In this document: positions 1 through 9,428 of the stretch, piece by piece | How positions within the stretch are numbered: the stretch's first letter is position 1 | Layout: the number at the start of each line of letters is the position of its first letter | DNA from: Puccinellia tenuiflora | Lineage: Eukaryota > Streptophyta > Magnoliopsida > Poales > Poaceae | Reading direction: 5' to 3' | NCBI GenBank assembly: GCA_012064385.1 | Contig: QRDG01000417.1 | Coordinates: 960,776 to 1,024,775 of the forward strand | DNA: 64,000 nt | Notes under the pieces: model-generated | Told to the model about the DNA's origin: nothing | The model's database searches: none | The model's input: only the letters and a program-made list of their open reading frames with translations | Made by a program: the position numbers and the translations under genes

Positions 1-113
1 CCCCAGTTGGCAGAGGGGTCTTTTCCGTCCTCCGTCCACTGACAATCGAATCTCTGAGAAAAGAAAGCAGGAAATGATTAATACCAAGTACAAAGTTGCA
101 CCAACATAAGAGT

Positions 114-1154
114 TTATGTCGGTGAAACAGTTATGTCGGCAGAGGTGCTTACGTGTGGTGGTAGGTTGTTCCGACTGTGGGGTTCTTTGCCCCATTCCCA
201 TGTCTCCGGCATCTTGGTCCGGGCTATGGCTTTGATGCGCCGCCGAATCTGGGCATTATCCAGCTCGACGGTGCTGACTCGGGTCGGGTCCAGCGGGCCA
301 CTCATGTGGCAGATCTTGTGGACTCGGCGCTGGAGGGGCAGAACTCGGCGGCTGATGAAAGTTGCAAGTAGGTCATCTGCAGTTAATCCTTCCTCTCGGA
401 GCTGCTCGACGACCTGGTGAATGTGGTTGACCAACAAGTTTGTATCCGTTGGGTGGTACCCCCAGTTGAGTTGAGCAGTTGGGGGGCCGATGGAGAAACT
501 CGGCAAGTTGATCAGGTCCACCTCGGTGGAGTTCTTCACGTAGAAGAAGGAGTGTTGCCATTTCCGGCATGACTCCAAACCGAGAATCCGGGGAAAGATG
601 GAGCCGCGCCGAGGATTGATGGTGGCGGCTCCGCATTGTGTCATCACCTTGGGCGCGTCCGGATTTTCGGGATTCGGAATGACTTGCTTCCGGAATCCGA
701 AGTACTTGGACCAGGCCTCAACGGTTGGCCAGAGACCGAGATAACCCTCCATGAAGGAGACGAAGGCGGAGAGCGTGGTGAAGGCGTTTGCCGGGAGTTG
801 GTGCGGTTGGAGACCGAATTTGTTGAGAAAGTGCCGGAAGAAAGCGCTGGCGGGTAGGCCGAATCCTCGCTCGAAGTGCGCGATGAAGACGACGTACTCG
901 CCTTCTTGCAAATCCGGGGTCATCTCTGGACCCGGAACTCGGCACGCCACCCCGGCAGGGATCCGCCGGGTCCGAATTAACCAATCTATGTCGGCTTGGC
1001 GGACATAGGAGCCCTCCCAGGCAGCCCGGATGGAGTCCTCGGCTACTCCCTCTTCAACCACCTCTGCCACCTCGAGGCTGGGGTTATTCGACATATCGGA
1101 GAAGAGTTTTGAAGATCTACAAAGAGGGGTTACCAGCGGTAAGATCAGAGACAT
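114..1154 (-). CDS. Antisense transposon ORF, PF04195-type (putative gypsy-type transposon) protein, 346 aa
   Basis: The 346-residue product has the hallmarks of the grass protein family described as putative gypsy-type transposon (PF04195). Around residues 88-112 it carries EYVVFIAHFERGFGLPASAF followed by FGLQPHQLPANAF, and then a stretch with GLWPTVEAWSKYF. The family is not a transposase or polymerase and its biochemical role is unknown. It is known as an extra ORF of some Tat-lineage Gypsy elements, found between integrase and the 3' LTR and often in antisense orientation, as here: the following LTR and its TATA box point the other way. The chosen ATG at 1154 gives the full open frame; the Met codons at residues 21 or 77 are alternatives. 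The frame is open to its stop, so decay is limited. A leader intron upstream is possible because the frame begins right after a T-rich stretch of the minus strand. It is not a host gene. Confidence 0.8.
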   Translation of the reverse strand: MSLILPLVTPLCRSSKLFSDMSNNPSLEVAEVVEEGVAEDSIRAAWEGSYVRQADIDWLIRTRRIPAGVACRVPGPEMTPDLQEGEYVVFIAHFERGFGLPASAFFRHFLNKFGLQPHQLPANAFTTLSAFVSFMEGYLGLWPTVEAWSKYFGFRKQVIPNPENPDAPKVMTQCGAATINPRRGSIFPRILGLESCRKWQHSFFYVKNSTEVDLINLPSFSIGPPTAQLNWGYHPTDTNLLVNHIHQVVEQLREEGLTADDLLATFISRRVLPLQRRVHKICHMSGPLDPTRVSTVELDNAQIRRRIKAIARTKMPETWEWGKEPHSRNNLPPHVSTSADITVSPT

Positions 1155-1616
1155 TGCAATGAAAAAGAAAGAAAAAACAAAACGAGAAGCAAACGGGGAA
1201 GGTTATGAGTGTTTGCATCTAACTTAGATGCCTAAGAGCTAATGAGCAAGGAGGAAGGGAAGAAAAGATTCTACGGTGGCTAATCCACCGGCGGCAAACC
1301 GCATCTGCGACTGCAAGTTCACCGGCGGTGATGAACTCGAGGAAGAACAAGAACTACCGTAGATTCAAAACCTTAATGTGCAAAAGAGAGGAGGAGAAGG
1401 AAATCTTACCACGGTGACGCGGTATGCGGCGGTGGCGTCGTGCGTCGGCGACGTTGGCGTCCGGTGGCTCGACGGCGTGCGCGCTCCGTGCGTGCAAAGC
1501 GGCGGCGGTGCGGTGCGCGGAAGCGCGCGGTGTTGCTTGTGCTTGGAGCGCTGGAGAAGAGGACGAAGGCGAGGCGAAAAGGAGTGCGGAGGGGTGAAAC
1601 GGTGCCCCCTCCCTGG

Positions 1617-1623
1617 TATTTAA
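1617..1623 (-). promoter_or_regulatory. Possible TATA box for the antisense ORF
   Basis: On the minus strand a TTAAATA motif sits in a GC-rich context about 460 bases upstream of the ATG at 1154, with a CT-rich stretch after it. It would suit an independent antisense promoter inside the retrotransposon. This is inferred from motif and position only. Confidence 0.25.
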
Positions 1624-2170
1624 GGGAGATTTGAGGAGATCGTGGGCGCGCGATCTGCTGCGCACGATCCCGTAACGGACGGGAAGTTATGGCCCCACGA
1701 TCTCCTCCACGATTTCCTCTGCGGCTTAACTGCCGCCCGATCGGCCACACGGGAGGCCACAGAGTGGCAACGGTTACCACGCCGCACACTTGATCAGGCA
1801 GGACCCGAGGAGGCACGGGCGGCGCGGTCAAGACCGCACTTGATTGCTTGCGTGCGCACAGTCTCCGAGGTGACCGGCGTGACGCAAGTGGCGTGCGTGC
1901 CAGTGGCACGTCCATCCGGGCGCAAGAGTCGAGGCGTTGGGCAGAGATGCTCTGCCACGTAGAGGAACCAAGGACTCGGAAAAATTGTGGGATCTTCCGG
2001 TGATTCGGAACGATCCGACATCAAAGTCGAATATCATGATGGAAGGTAAAAACTGCTTTCCGACATATAAATTGTTTACCGACGTATGTTATGTCGGTGA
2101 TCACTTAAGAATGTTGGTTTTACGGGTAAACCTGCCGTGGTCCTACATCTGAGGCTGCAGGATCGCGCCA

Positions 2171-2184
2171 GCTTCGGGGACTAA
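2171..2184 (+). other. Polypurine-tract-like site next to the 3' LTR
   Basis: The sequence gcttcggggactaa directly precedes the TG of the LTR. Grass Tat-type elements commonly show a cttcggggg-like tract just before TGTCGGGGG. It fixes the 5' edge of the LTR and its orientation. Confidence 0.55.
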
Positions 2185-3083
2185 TGTCGGGGGGAAGCCC
2201 CCGAGTGGGGTCAATATGGTAAAATAAGGATGACTCGGAGTTGACCGAGTCAACGGAAACCGACATATCATACTGGCTTATCCGGATTCGTCCGAGTCAG
2301 ATCAAACCGACATAGCCTTATGTCGGATCATGTTTATTATATGTCGGACTATCCTTCGTTGTTCTTATGTGCAGGAGGGAGTAAACCGAGTTACCAGCTT
2401 AGGGCACACCTATGCCGGATGGGGTCATCTCGGACAGGTGGTCCAAGCTCCTTGAGACACGGAGCGAAACAAGGGCGGCGGCGTGCTGCAAGTGGACGGC
2501 GTGCCAAGCCTCGGCCACGCCTCTGACGCGGGCGGCGCGGCACAGTGGCGCTAAGCCTAGGCTTGGGCGTGCTGTCGGGTGCAGCGGCGACCGTGGCGAC
2601 CAGCGCTGCCACGGTCTGGACATGGCGCAGCGGCGCCCGTGCCGGCCGGAGACCAAGGAGTATGGCGCCAGTAGCAATATCTTACACTGTAACCCTGGGT
2701 TTCCCTATATAAGGGGTAATGGACGATCCCCAGACGCTACGCAGAGACGCTGAGCAACTACTTAGCAGTTTCTGAGAGCTAGAGGAGAGCCAGAGAGCTA
2801 TTCTCAGACTCGGTAGAGGCTTAGATCTTGCCGCTCTTTGCATACAGCTCAAGGAGCAAGCTTGTAACTAGTTGTAGTCCACATATAAATCAAGCAGCAA
2901 GCAGGAGTAGGGGTGTTATCTCCTCACGAGAGCCCCGAACCTGGGTAAATCGTGTGTGTGTGTGTGTGTGAGTGTGTGTGTTCGTGTCTGTACGCCGTGC
3001 GTGCAAGCCCTCCCCGGTACCTCCAGCGTCCAATCGGCCCCACATCAAGCCTATATGGCATCTGCCGTGACACCACCACGACA
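2185..3083 (+). repeat. 3' LTR of the Tat-lineage Gypsy element, 899 bp
   Basis: The LTR starts TGTCGGGGGG and ends CCACGACA, giving the inverted TGTCG/CGACA termini of this element class. A TATA motif (ctatataagg) lies at 2705-2714, followed by a CT/GA-rich leader and a region ending in cctcacgagagccccg, as expected for U3-R-U5. The element sits inside another LTR (3084-4386): the base after its end continues that LTR in the opposite orientation. The expected 5-bp target duplicate on this side is ggtta (3084-3088); its partner lies outside the window. Confidence 0.75.
2951..2981. repeat. GT microsatellite inside the LTR
   Basis: An interrupted run of GT dinucleotides (about 14 units with one GA interruption) lies in the R-U5 part of the Gypsy LTR. 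Confidence 0.9.
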
Positions 3084-4386
3084 GGTTAATTGTATGATGA
3101 AATAGATGAAATATGAAAAGTGACCAGAGGAATAATAATAATTAAAAGCAAGTAAATGAGGTTGTAACAAATGTAAAAAGATGGACCGGGGGCCATGGGT
3201 TCACTAGTGGAGTCTCTCAAGTAAATAAAATATGCATGTGATGGGTGAACGAATTACAGCTAGGCAATTGACAAGATCATGACACAAACCCAATTTAGCT
3301 ATGACAAAAAGGACATGATAATATTTATGGAGGCATCACGACAAGGAACAAAGACCGTTGAGTTCAACTGCGTCTTTGTCTAAAAAGTCCACCGTGGGAT
3401 CGCTATCCAGCCTGTCACCCAACGGTATTAAGTTGCAAGCAACAGACAATTGCATTAAGTAAAGTGCATGAAGTAAGCAATACTAATATCAAAAGAGACA
3501 TTAACACCGTTGTTTTACCCTTAGTAGCAACAGCACACCCTCGCCCTTAGACGTTTCTATCACTCGTGCCCAGGAACAAAAGGGGGCATGAACCCACTAT
3601 CTAGCATAAATACCCTCTCTTGGAGATACACACAATCACTTGGCCAAAGTAACTACACACATCGGAGAGCATGCAAGAACATAAATTACTCATATAAGAA
3701 TCATGCACAATCTGAACATAACTTCATAATCCATCGGATCCCAGCAAACACATCACATAGCATTACAATAATCGATCTTGATCATGGTAGGAAGCTCACA
3801 AGATCATAAGACATGAAGCACAAGAGAGAGAGACTACCAACTAGCTACAGCCATGGACCCGTGGTCCAAGGTGAGACTACTCACAAATCATCCCGGAGGA
3901 AGGCATGACGATGAAGAGCCCTCCGGGATCGATCTCCCCTCCGGCAAAGTGCCGGGATCTGCTTCAGAATCACCCCCAAACTAGGGTTTTCGGTGACGGC
4001 GCGTCGGGGTCGAGTTTCTGGAAAATAATGGCCGCCTCGACGTTTTTAGGTTTAATGTGAATTTATAGGCGTCGGAGGGGGGGCGAAGGGGTGCCCCACG
4101 GGCGGCCTGGGGTCCCACCTGCGGCAGCAGGCCGCCCCTAGCCTGTGGGTGGCCCCCAGGGCTGCCCTTTGGTTCCCACCCGCGGCAGCAGTTCCGAGAA
4201 TATTTCCATAAGTAAATTTTCTGAAATACAAAAACAGCAAAACAGGAAACTGGCACTAGGCATCTTGTCAATAGGTTAGTCCAACAAAATGCATAAAAAT
4301 GATTAATATGATAATAAAAACATGTGACAATATCACAAAACTAGCATGGATCAATCAAAAATTATAGATACGTTTGACACGTATCA
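3084..4386 (-). repeat. Athila-type LTR copy A, inverted, truncated by the Gypsy insertion
   Basis: Read on the minus strand the copy starts TGATACGTGTCAAACGTATC at 4386 and runs to 3084, where the Gypsy element at 2185-3083 was inserted, so its last several hundred bases are missing from the window. A TATA motif (cctataaattcac) lies near 4060-4070. It is the inverted partner of LTR B (5416-7136): the two align over 1.3 kb, at roughly 90 percent identity by eye. A has a deletion of about 130 bp near 4185. Between 3910 and 4173 the two copies are identical. The ORF-like translations in this LTR are not genes. Confidence 0.85.
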
Positions 4387-5418
4387 ATCATGAGGAAATT
4401 ATTTTCCTTATCACTTAAGGAGAAAGCATTGGAGTGGTATAGGCTACTAAACAATTCTCACTTGTTGGATTGGAAGGAGCTTATGTCTCTCTTTTACTCT
4501 AAATTTTATCCTCTTCATGTAATTCATCAAGATAGAAATTATATCTATATTTTTTTGCCACATGACGGAGAGAGCATTGCTCAAGCTTGGGGGAGATTGA
4601 AATCATTAATGCTTAAATGCCCTAGCCATGAGCTTTCCAAGGATATCATTGTTAATAATTTTTATGCAAGGCTATCTCATCATGACAAGGAAATACTCGA
4701 TGCTTCTTCTATGGGTTCTTTTACAAGTAAGAATGTTGATACTAAATGGGATCTTATTGAAAGGATTCAACGCAACACTGAAGATTGGGAGATCGACAAA
4801 GGTAAAGGGTCAGGTATAAATTATGAGTATGATTGCATTAAGCCTTTTGTTGAAACTAATAGTTTTAATAAGCTTAGTGTTAAGTTTGGGCTTGATTCTC
4901 AAATATTTTTTGATATCTATAAATCTTTTGCTTCTCATATTAATATCCCTAAAGTGAAGTGGACCACGCGTCATGAACCTTTCAAAGATATTTGCAAAGG
5001 AAATGAAATTGTTACTAATGATTGCAATAGTCTTGATCCAATTTCTGAAAATAATGTTTTATATAAGCATGTTAATTTTTGTGGAGTGCATATACCTTGT
5101 GAAAGGACTCGGGTTGAAGAAGATAAATATTGTAAGAAACATAAGCATGAAAGAACTAGCATATGGATGAAGAATCTAAATGAATTTGCTAAAGAAGTAT
5201 GTGACCTCTATCCTTTTATTTGTGAACTTTGCAATGAAGAGGGTCATTTTAATTTCCAATGCTTGCACTTTCATGATAGAATGATTAACCACTTTTGTGA
5301 TAACATGATCACCTCTGATCTTTATGATAAACTTAAATTATTTTTGGGGTGTGAAGAGTTATCAGGAAAAACTTTGTGGTTAGATATGAGTACTTTGGGG
5401 ATAATGAATGTCCTGTGA
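4387..5418 (+). pseudogene. C-terminal part of an Athila-type gag, in flipped orientation
   Basis: The open frame of 342 codons begins in the middle of a Retrotrans_gag domain (LSLKEKALEWYRLLNNSHLLDW, then a SIAQAWGRLKSLMLKCPSH-like stretch). It ends in a CCHC zinc knuckle, CELCNEEGHFNFQC, at about residues 279-292, the RNA-binding motif of retroelement capsid proteins. The missing N-terminal part lies on the opposite strand at 7142-7351. Both halves meet the same 5-bp word (atcat at 4387-4391, atgat at 7137-7141), and one copy of it would restore a continuous reading frame. So the ATG at 4390 is an internal codon, not a true start. The stop codon TGA is formed by the first bases of LTR B at 5416, so no pol lies between gag and LTR and the element is non-autonomous. 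The frame is AT-rich and uninterrupted, which suggests recent activity or trans-mobilisation. Confidence 0.85.
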
Positions 5419-7136
5419 TACGTCTCAAACGTATCTATAATTTTTGAGTGATCAATGCTAGTTTTGTGATGTTGTCACATGTTTTTACTGTCATTTATAT
5501 CATTTTTATGCATTTTTTCGGACTAACCTATTGACAAGATGCCAAGTGCCAGTTCCCTGTTTTTGCTGTCTTTTTGTTTCAGAAATTTACTTCTGGAAAT
5601 ATTCTCAGAATTGCACCAAAATTTATAAGGAATTTTTACTCGACGGAAGACACCAGAAGACCAAAGGGCAGCCCTGGGGGCCACCCACAGGGCAGGGACG
5701 GCCTCCTGCCGCGGCCCCCTTGGCCCGTGGGTGGGACCCGCCCCTGCTCCTGGTGGGTCCCCTCGGCCCCCGACGACGAAAGGCACCAGGACACCAAAGG
5801 GCAGCCCTGGGGGCCACCCACAGGCTAGGGGCGGCCTGCTGCCGCAGGTGGGACCCCAGGCCGCCCGTGGGGCACCCCTTCGCCCCCCCTCCGACGCCTA
5901 TAAATTCACATTAAACCTAAAAACGTCGAGGCGGCCATTATTTTCCAGAAACTCGACCCCGACGCGCCGTCACCGAAAACCCTAGTTTGGGGGTGATTCT
6001 GAAGCAGATCCCGGCACTTTGCCGGAGGGGAGATCGATCCCGGAGGGCTCTTCATCACCATGCCTTCCTCCGGGATGATTTGTGAGTAGTCCCACCTTGG
6101 ACCATGGGTCCATGGCAGTAGCTAGATGGTAGTCTCTCTCTCTTGTGCTTCATGTCTTATGGTCTTGTGAGCTGCCTAACATGATCAAGATCGATTATTG
6201 TAATGCTATGTGATGTGTTTGCTGGGATCCGATGGATTATAAAGTTATGATCAGATTGTGCATGATTCTTATATGTTGATTTATGTTCTTGCATGCTCTC
6301 CGATGTGCGTAGTTACTTTGGCCAAGTGATTGTGTGCATCTCCAAGAGAGGGTATTTATGCTAGATAGTGGGTTCATGCCCCCCCCCCCTTTTGTTCCTG
6401 GGCACGAGTGACAGAAACGTCTATGGGCGAGGGTGTGCTGTTGCTACTAAGGGTACAACAGCGGTGTTAATGTCTCTTTTGATATTAGTATTTCTTACTT
6501 CATGCGCTTAATTAATGCAAATGTCTCTTGCTTGCAACTTAATACCGATGGGTGACAGGCTGGATAGCGATCCCATGGTGGAATTTTTAGACAAAGATGC
6601 AGTTGGACTCAACGGTATTTGTTCATTATCGTGATGCGTACTTAAATATTATCATGTTCTCTTTGTCATAGCTAGATTAAGTTTGCGTTATAATCTTGTC
6701 AATTGCCCAGCTGTAATTTGTTTACCCATCATATGATTGTTCTATTTACTTGAGAGACTCCACTAGTGAACCCATGGCCCCCGGTCCATCTTTTTACATT
6801 GATTGCAACCTTTATTCATCACTTTTCATCATCATTACTCCACTGGTCCATTTTCATATTTCATCCATTTCACTATACAATTAACCACTTTGTTTTCTGC
6901 GAGACCGGAAAGATTGACATCCTTTCCGCCGTTGGGGGAAAAGTATTTTTGTTGAGTGTGTGCAGGTCCACGTCTATTGAAGATTATGTGCCAGAGATCT
7001 TCAACATTCACTTTGTTGTTGATTTCAAGGTCCTACTGGTTTGATAAACCTCGGTTCGTTATCAAGAGAAAACTGCTGCTTGCTACATCTCCGCCTTTGC
7101 TTGGGGCACCACCCAACTCTTCATTAGTAGCAATCA
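5416..7136 (+). repeat. Athila-type LTR copy B, complete, 1721 bp
   Basis: The LTR starts TGATACGTCTCAAACGTATC and ends ttagtagcaatca. It contains a TATA box at 5898-5905 (ctataaat), the familiar ggcccccggtccatc segment near 6775, and an internal tandem duplication of about 120 bp around 5660-5850 (accaaagggcagccctgggg occurs twice). It is bounded on the right by atgat (7137-7141) and the minus-strand gag half. On the left it abuts the plus-strand gag half without an obvious polypurine tract. The flanks tcctg and atgat do not match, so it is not a simple solo LTR. Confidence 0.85.
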
Positions 7137-7351
7137 ATGATCACCTCTCTTGAAACACCCGCAATCTCAAACAAATCACATAATTCCTTAATATAAAGCA
7201 GATAATTACTAGGATGGATAGCTCCATCTCCTGCATAGCGATTAGTCATAACAAGATCAATTATTCCCATCGGTATTTTGAAAGGAATACATTCAGTAGG
7301 TGGAGTAACCTTATCCACCACGGGAGTGGTGGAGAGGTCACTCTCAAACAT
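7137..7351 (-). pseudogene. N-terminal part of the Athila-type gag, minus strand
   Basis: Read on the minus strand from the Met codon at 7351 this segment encodes the start of gag. It includes the family-typical AGDGAIHPSNYLLYIKELCD and FEIAGVSREVI stretches that precede the LSLKEKALEWYRLL block found at 4390 on the other strand. The reading frame is cut at 7141/7142 by the end of LTR B, with atgat at 7137-7141 as the target-duplicate word. A leader of about 170 bases separates it from the primer binding site. The few residues read past the cut (IIDCY) come from the LTR. Confidence 0.8.
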
Positions 7352-7518
7352 CTAATTTAAAGGACAACGTTCCATAAGCCAAACTAGTAAAATAAAAACA
7401 ATAAACGAAAAGATTTAATTGCAAGATCTAAAGAAGATACCTTCAAGCACACACCTTCTCAACAACGATGCTAGAAATTAACTTTGTTGAAGGGAGAGTG
7501 AGTACTGCTTACCTTTCC

Positions 7519-7536
7519 TCCCCGGCAACGGCGCCA
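7519..7536 (-). other. Primer binding site, Asp-tRNA type
   Basis: On the minus strand the site reads TGGCGCCGTTGCCGGGGA, the sequence complementary to the 3' end of tRNA-Asp that is standard for Athila-lineage elements. It lies 10 bases after the end of LTR C, so LTR C is a 5' LTR and the gag half at 7142-7351 belongs to the same element. Confidence 0.85.
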
Positions 7537-7546
7537 GAAATTAGCT

Positions 7547-9047
7547 TGATGTCTACTACACGCTTCTATTCTTGTAGACTTGTTGGCCCTCCAAGCGCAG
7601 AGGTTTGTAGGACAGCAGCAAATTTCCCTTAAGTGAGTAACCCAAGGTTTATCGATCTTAGGGAGGTGTAAGGTGAATGTATCCTCTCTCAAGCAACCCT
7701 GCAATTAAGATACAAGAAGTATCTTGTGTCCCCAACACACCTAATACAATTGGCAGTTGTATAGGTGCACTAGTTCGGCGAAGAGATATTAAAATATGGG
7801 TAATATGGATGGTAAAACAAGGTTTTGTAATTCTGTAATAAAAATGGCAGCAAGCGAACAAGTGACAAATGTGACTAAAAACGGTGTATCAATGCTTGGA
7901 AACAAGGCCTAGGCTTCATACTTTCACTAGTGACTACTCTCAACATCATTAACATACTTAAACACATGATAGTTCCCACAAAAATACATACATGGTAGAC
8001 GTTATTCGGAGATCATTCTTTCGTGGATCAAATAGGACGAGAATTGCGTAGGGCTATGAAAAGCACACCTTAAAGTTCGTATTCCACATCTATGGACACT
8101 TCATGCTGTCACTATCCGCATCCAAAGATAGTACTAACAAACACCACAACCTATTTCTTGAATAGTCTCTTTATTCAATAACACAAGCATCAAGAAACCT
8201 CATGATCTATTCAATCTAACAATAATAAAGAACAACCTCATGATGAAGATCCCTCTAAGCTTTTATCATTATAGTCACACACGGCACCCACACTGTCACC
8301 GAGATACCGTGATCACAACGGTGACTCCTGAACTTATACTAGATGACACCACTTGAGCAAAATCATATCCATTACATGTAGGGAAACATCATGTATTCAA
8401 CTATGCTAACAAAGCTCATGATCACAACGAGGATCACATCATGGGAGAGAGAGATAACCACATAGCTACTTGTATAAGCCTCAGCCCCGGTGAGGGACTA
8501 CTCCCTCCTCATCGCGGGAAGCAACGGCGTTGATGGAGATGGCTCCGGCGGTCGATCCCCGTCCCGGCAGGGTGCCGGAACAGGACCTTCTGAACCCCCG
8601 AAACTTGTCGGCGATGGCGGCGGAGCTCTGTATCGTATTTTGAAAAATCCTTCGGGGGTTAGGGTTTTTTCATCGGGGATGATTTTATAGGCATCGGAGG
8701 CGACCGAGAGGTGCCACACAGTGCAGGGACGGGTCCCACCCACGAGTGGACCCTAGGCCACGGCCACAGGTCGCCCCTGGCCTGTGGGCTGCCCCCCTGG
8801 GTCGCCCTTTTGGCTCCGGTCTTCATTTGTCCAATAAAAAATCACCGTAAATTTTCGTCCAGTTCCGAGAATATTTCCAGAAGTAACTTTCTGCAACAAA
8901 AACAGGGAACTGGCACTGGGCATCTTGTCTATAGGTTAGTCCGACAAAATGCATAAAAATGATTTAATATGATATTAAAAATATGTGACAACATCACAAA
9001 TCTAGCATGGAACAATCAAAAATTATAGATACGTTTGACATGTATCA
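7547..9047 (-). repeat. Athila-type 5' LTR, copy C, 1501 bp
   Basis: Read on the minus strand it starts TGATACATGTCAAACGTATC and ends GTGTAGTAGACATCA, directly before the primer binding site. A TATA-like cctataaaatc lies near 8690. Its first 200 bases and its end resemble LTRs A and B, but the middle is different, so C is a related subfamily. The triplet of phrases ggcctaggcttcatactttcac, ctagtgcacc and agaatagaagcgtgt is typical of pooid Athila LTRs. It interrupts the older LTR D; aatga (9048-9052) is the candidate target duplicate. Confidence 0.8.
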
Positions 9048-9052
9048 AATGA

Positions 9053-9428
9053 CAAAATTTAAGATGTGCTTTTGTAGCCCAAAATGTCTCATCCTATTTA
9101 AATCCATAAAAAGAGTGAACTCGAGTGCCCTTTAACATGCATGTTTTGAAGGGATATCATATGTTTAATTGTTTTAATGTTGTTGAGAATTGTCCATAGT
9201 GAAAGTATAAAGTCGAGGCCTGGTTTCCAGACATTGAAATACTATTTTTAGACACTTTGTTACTTGTTACCTTGCTACCATTTTTATTATAGGTTACAAA
9301 TACTTACTTCTACCACCCATATTATTTGTCTTTTACCATCTTTTCGCCGAACTAGGGTATCAATACAATTAACCATTATATTAGGTGTGTTGGGGACACA
9401 AAAGACTTCTTGTATTTTAATTCTAGGG
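9053..9428 (+). repeat. LTR D, middle part, truncated
   Basis: This piece matches the second half of LTR C in the opposite orientation: gtgcttttgtagccc, then gtgaaagtataaagtcgaggcc, then tcttttcgccgaactag and gtgttggggacacaaaag. It starts abruptly beside LTR C and breaks at 9428, where a solo LTR is inserted; it resumes at 10800. It is clearly older (more mismatches) than C. Confidence 0.7.

Larger units (their letters stand above)
1..2184 (+). mobile_element. Internal 3' part of a Tat-lineage Ty3/Gypsy retrotransposon
   Basis: This stretch lies directly upstream of an LTR that starts TGTCGGGGGG and is preceded by the purine-rich stretch at 2171-2184, so it should be the sense-strand 3' internal region, cut off at the left by the window edge. 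No protease, reverse transcriptase or integrase is visible. The only substantial ORF is antisense (114-1154). 1230-2184 has no convincing coding sequence. The words tatgtcgg and ccgacata recur in both orientations around 110-140 and 2040-2350. The Tat assignment is inference from the LTR termini and the antisense ORF. Confidence 0.7.

Noticed and set aside
5523..5985. Several ORFs on both strands around 5.5-6.0 kb and 3.98-4.27 kb
   Set aside because: They lie in LTRs A and B, in GC-rich duplicated sequence; identical peptides from both sites reflect the LTR repeat.
5416..7136. LTR B as a plain solo LTR
   Set aside because: Its flanking five bases (tcctg and atgat) do not match, and the duplicate word for the right flank is found instead beside LTR A.
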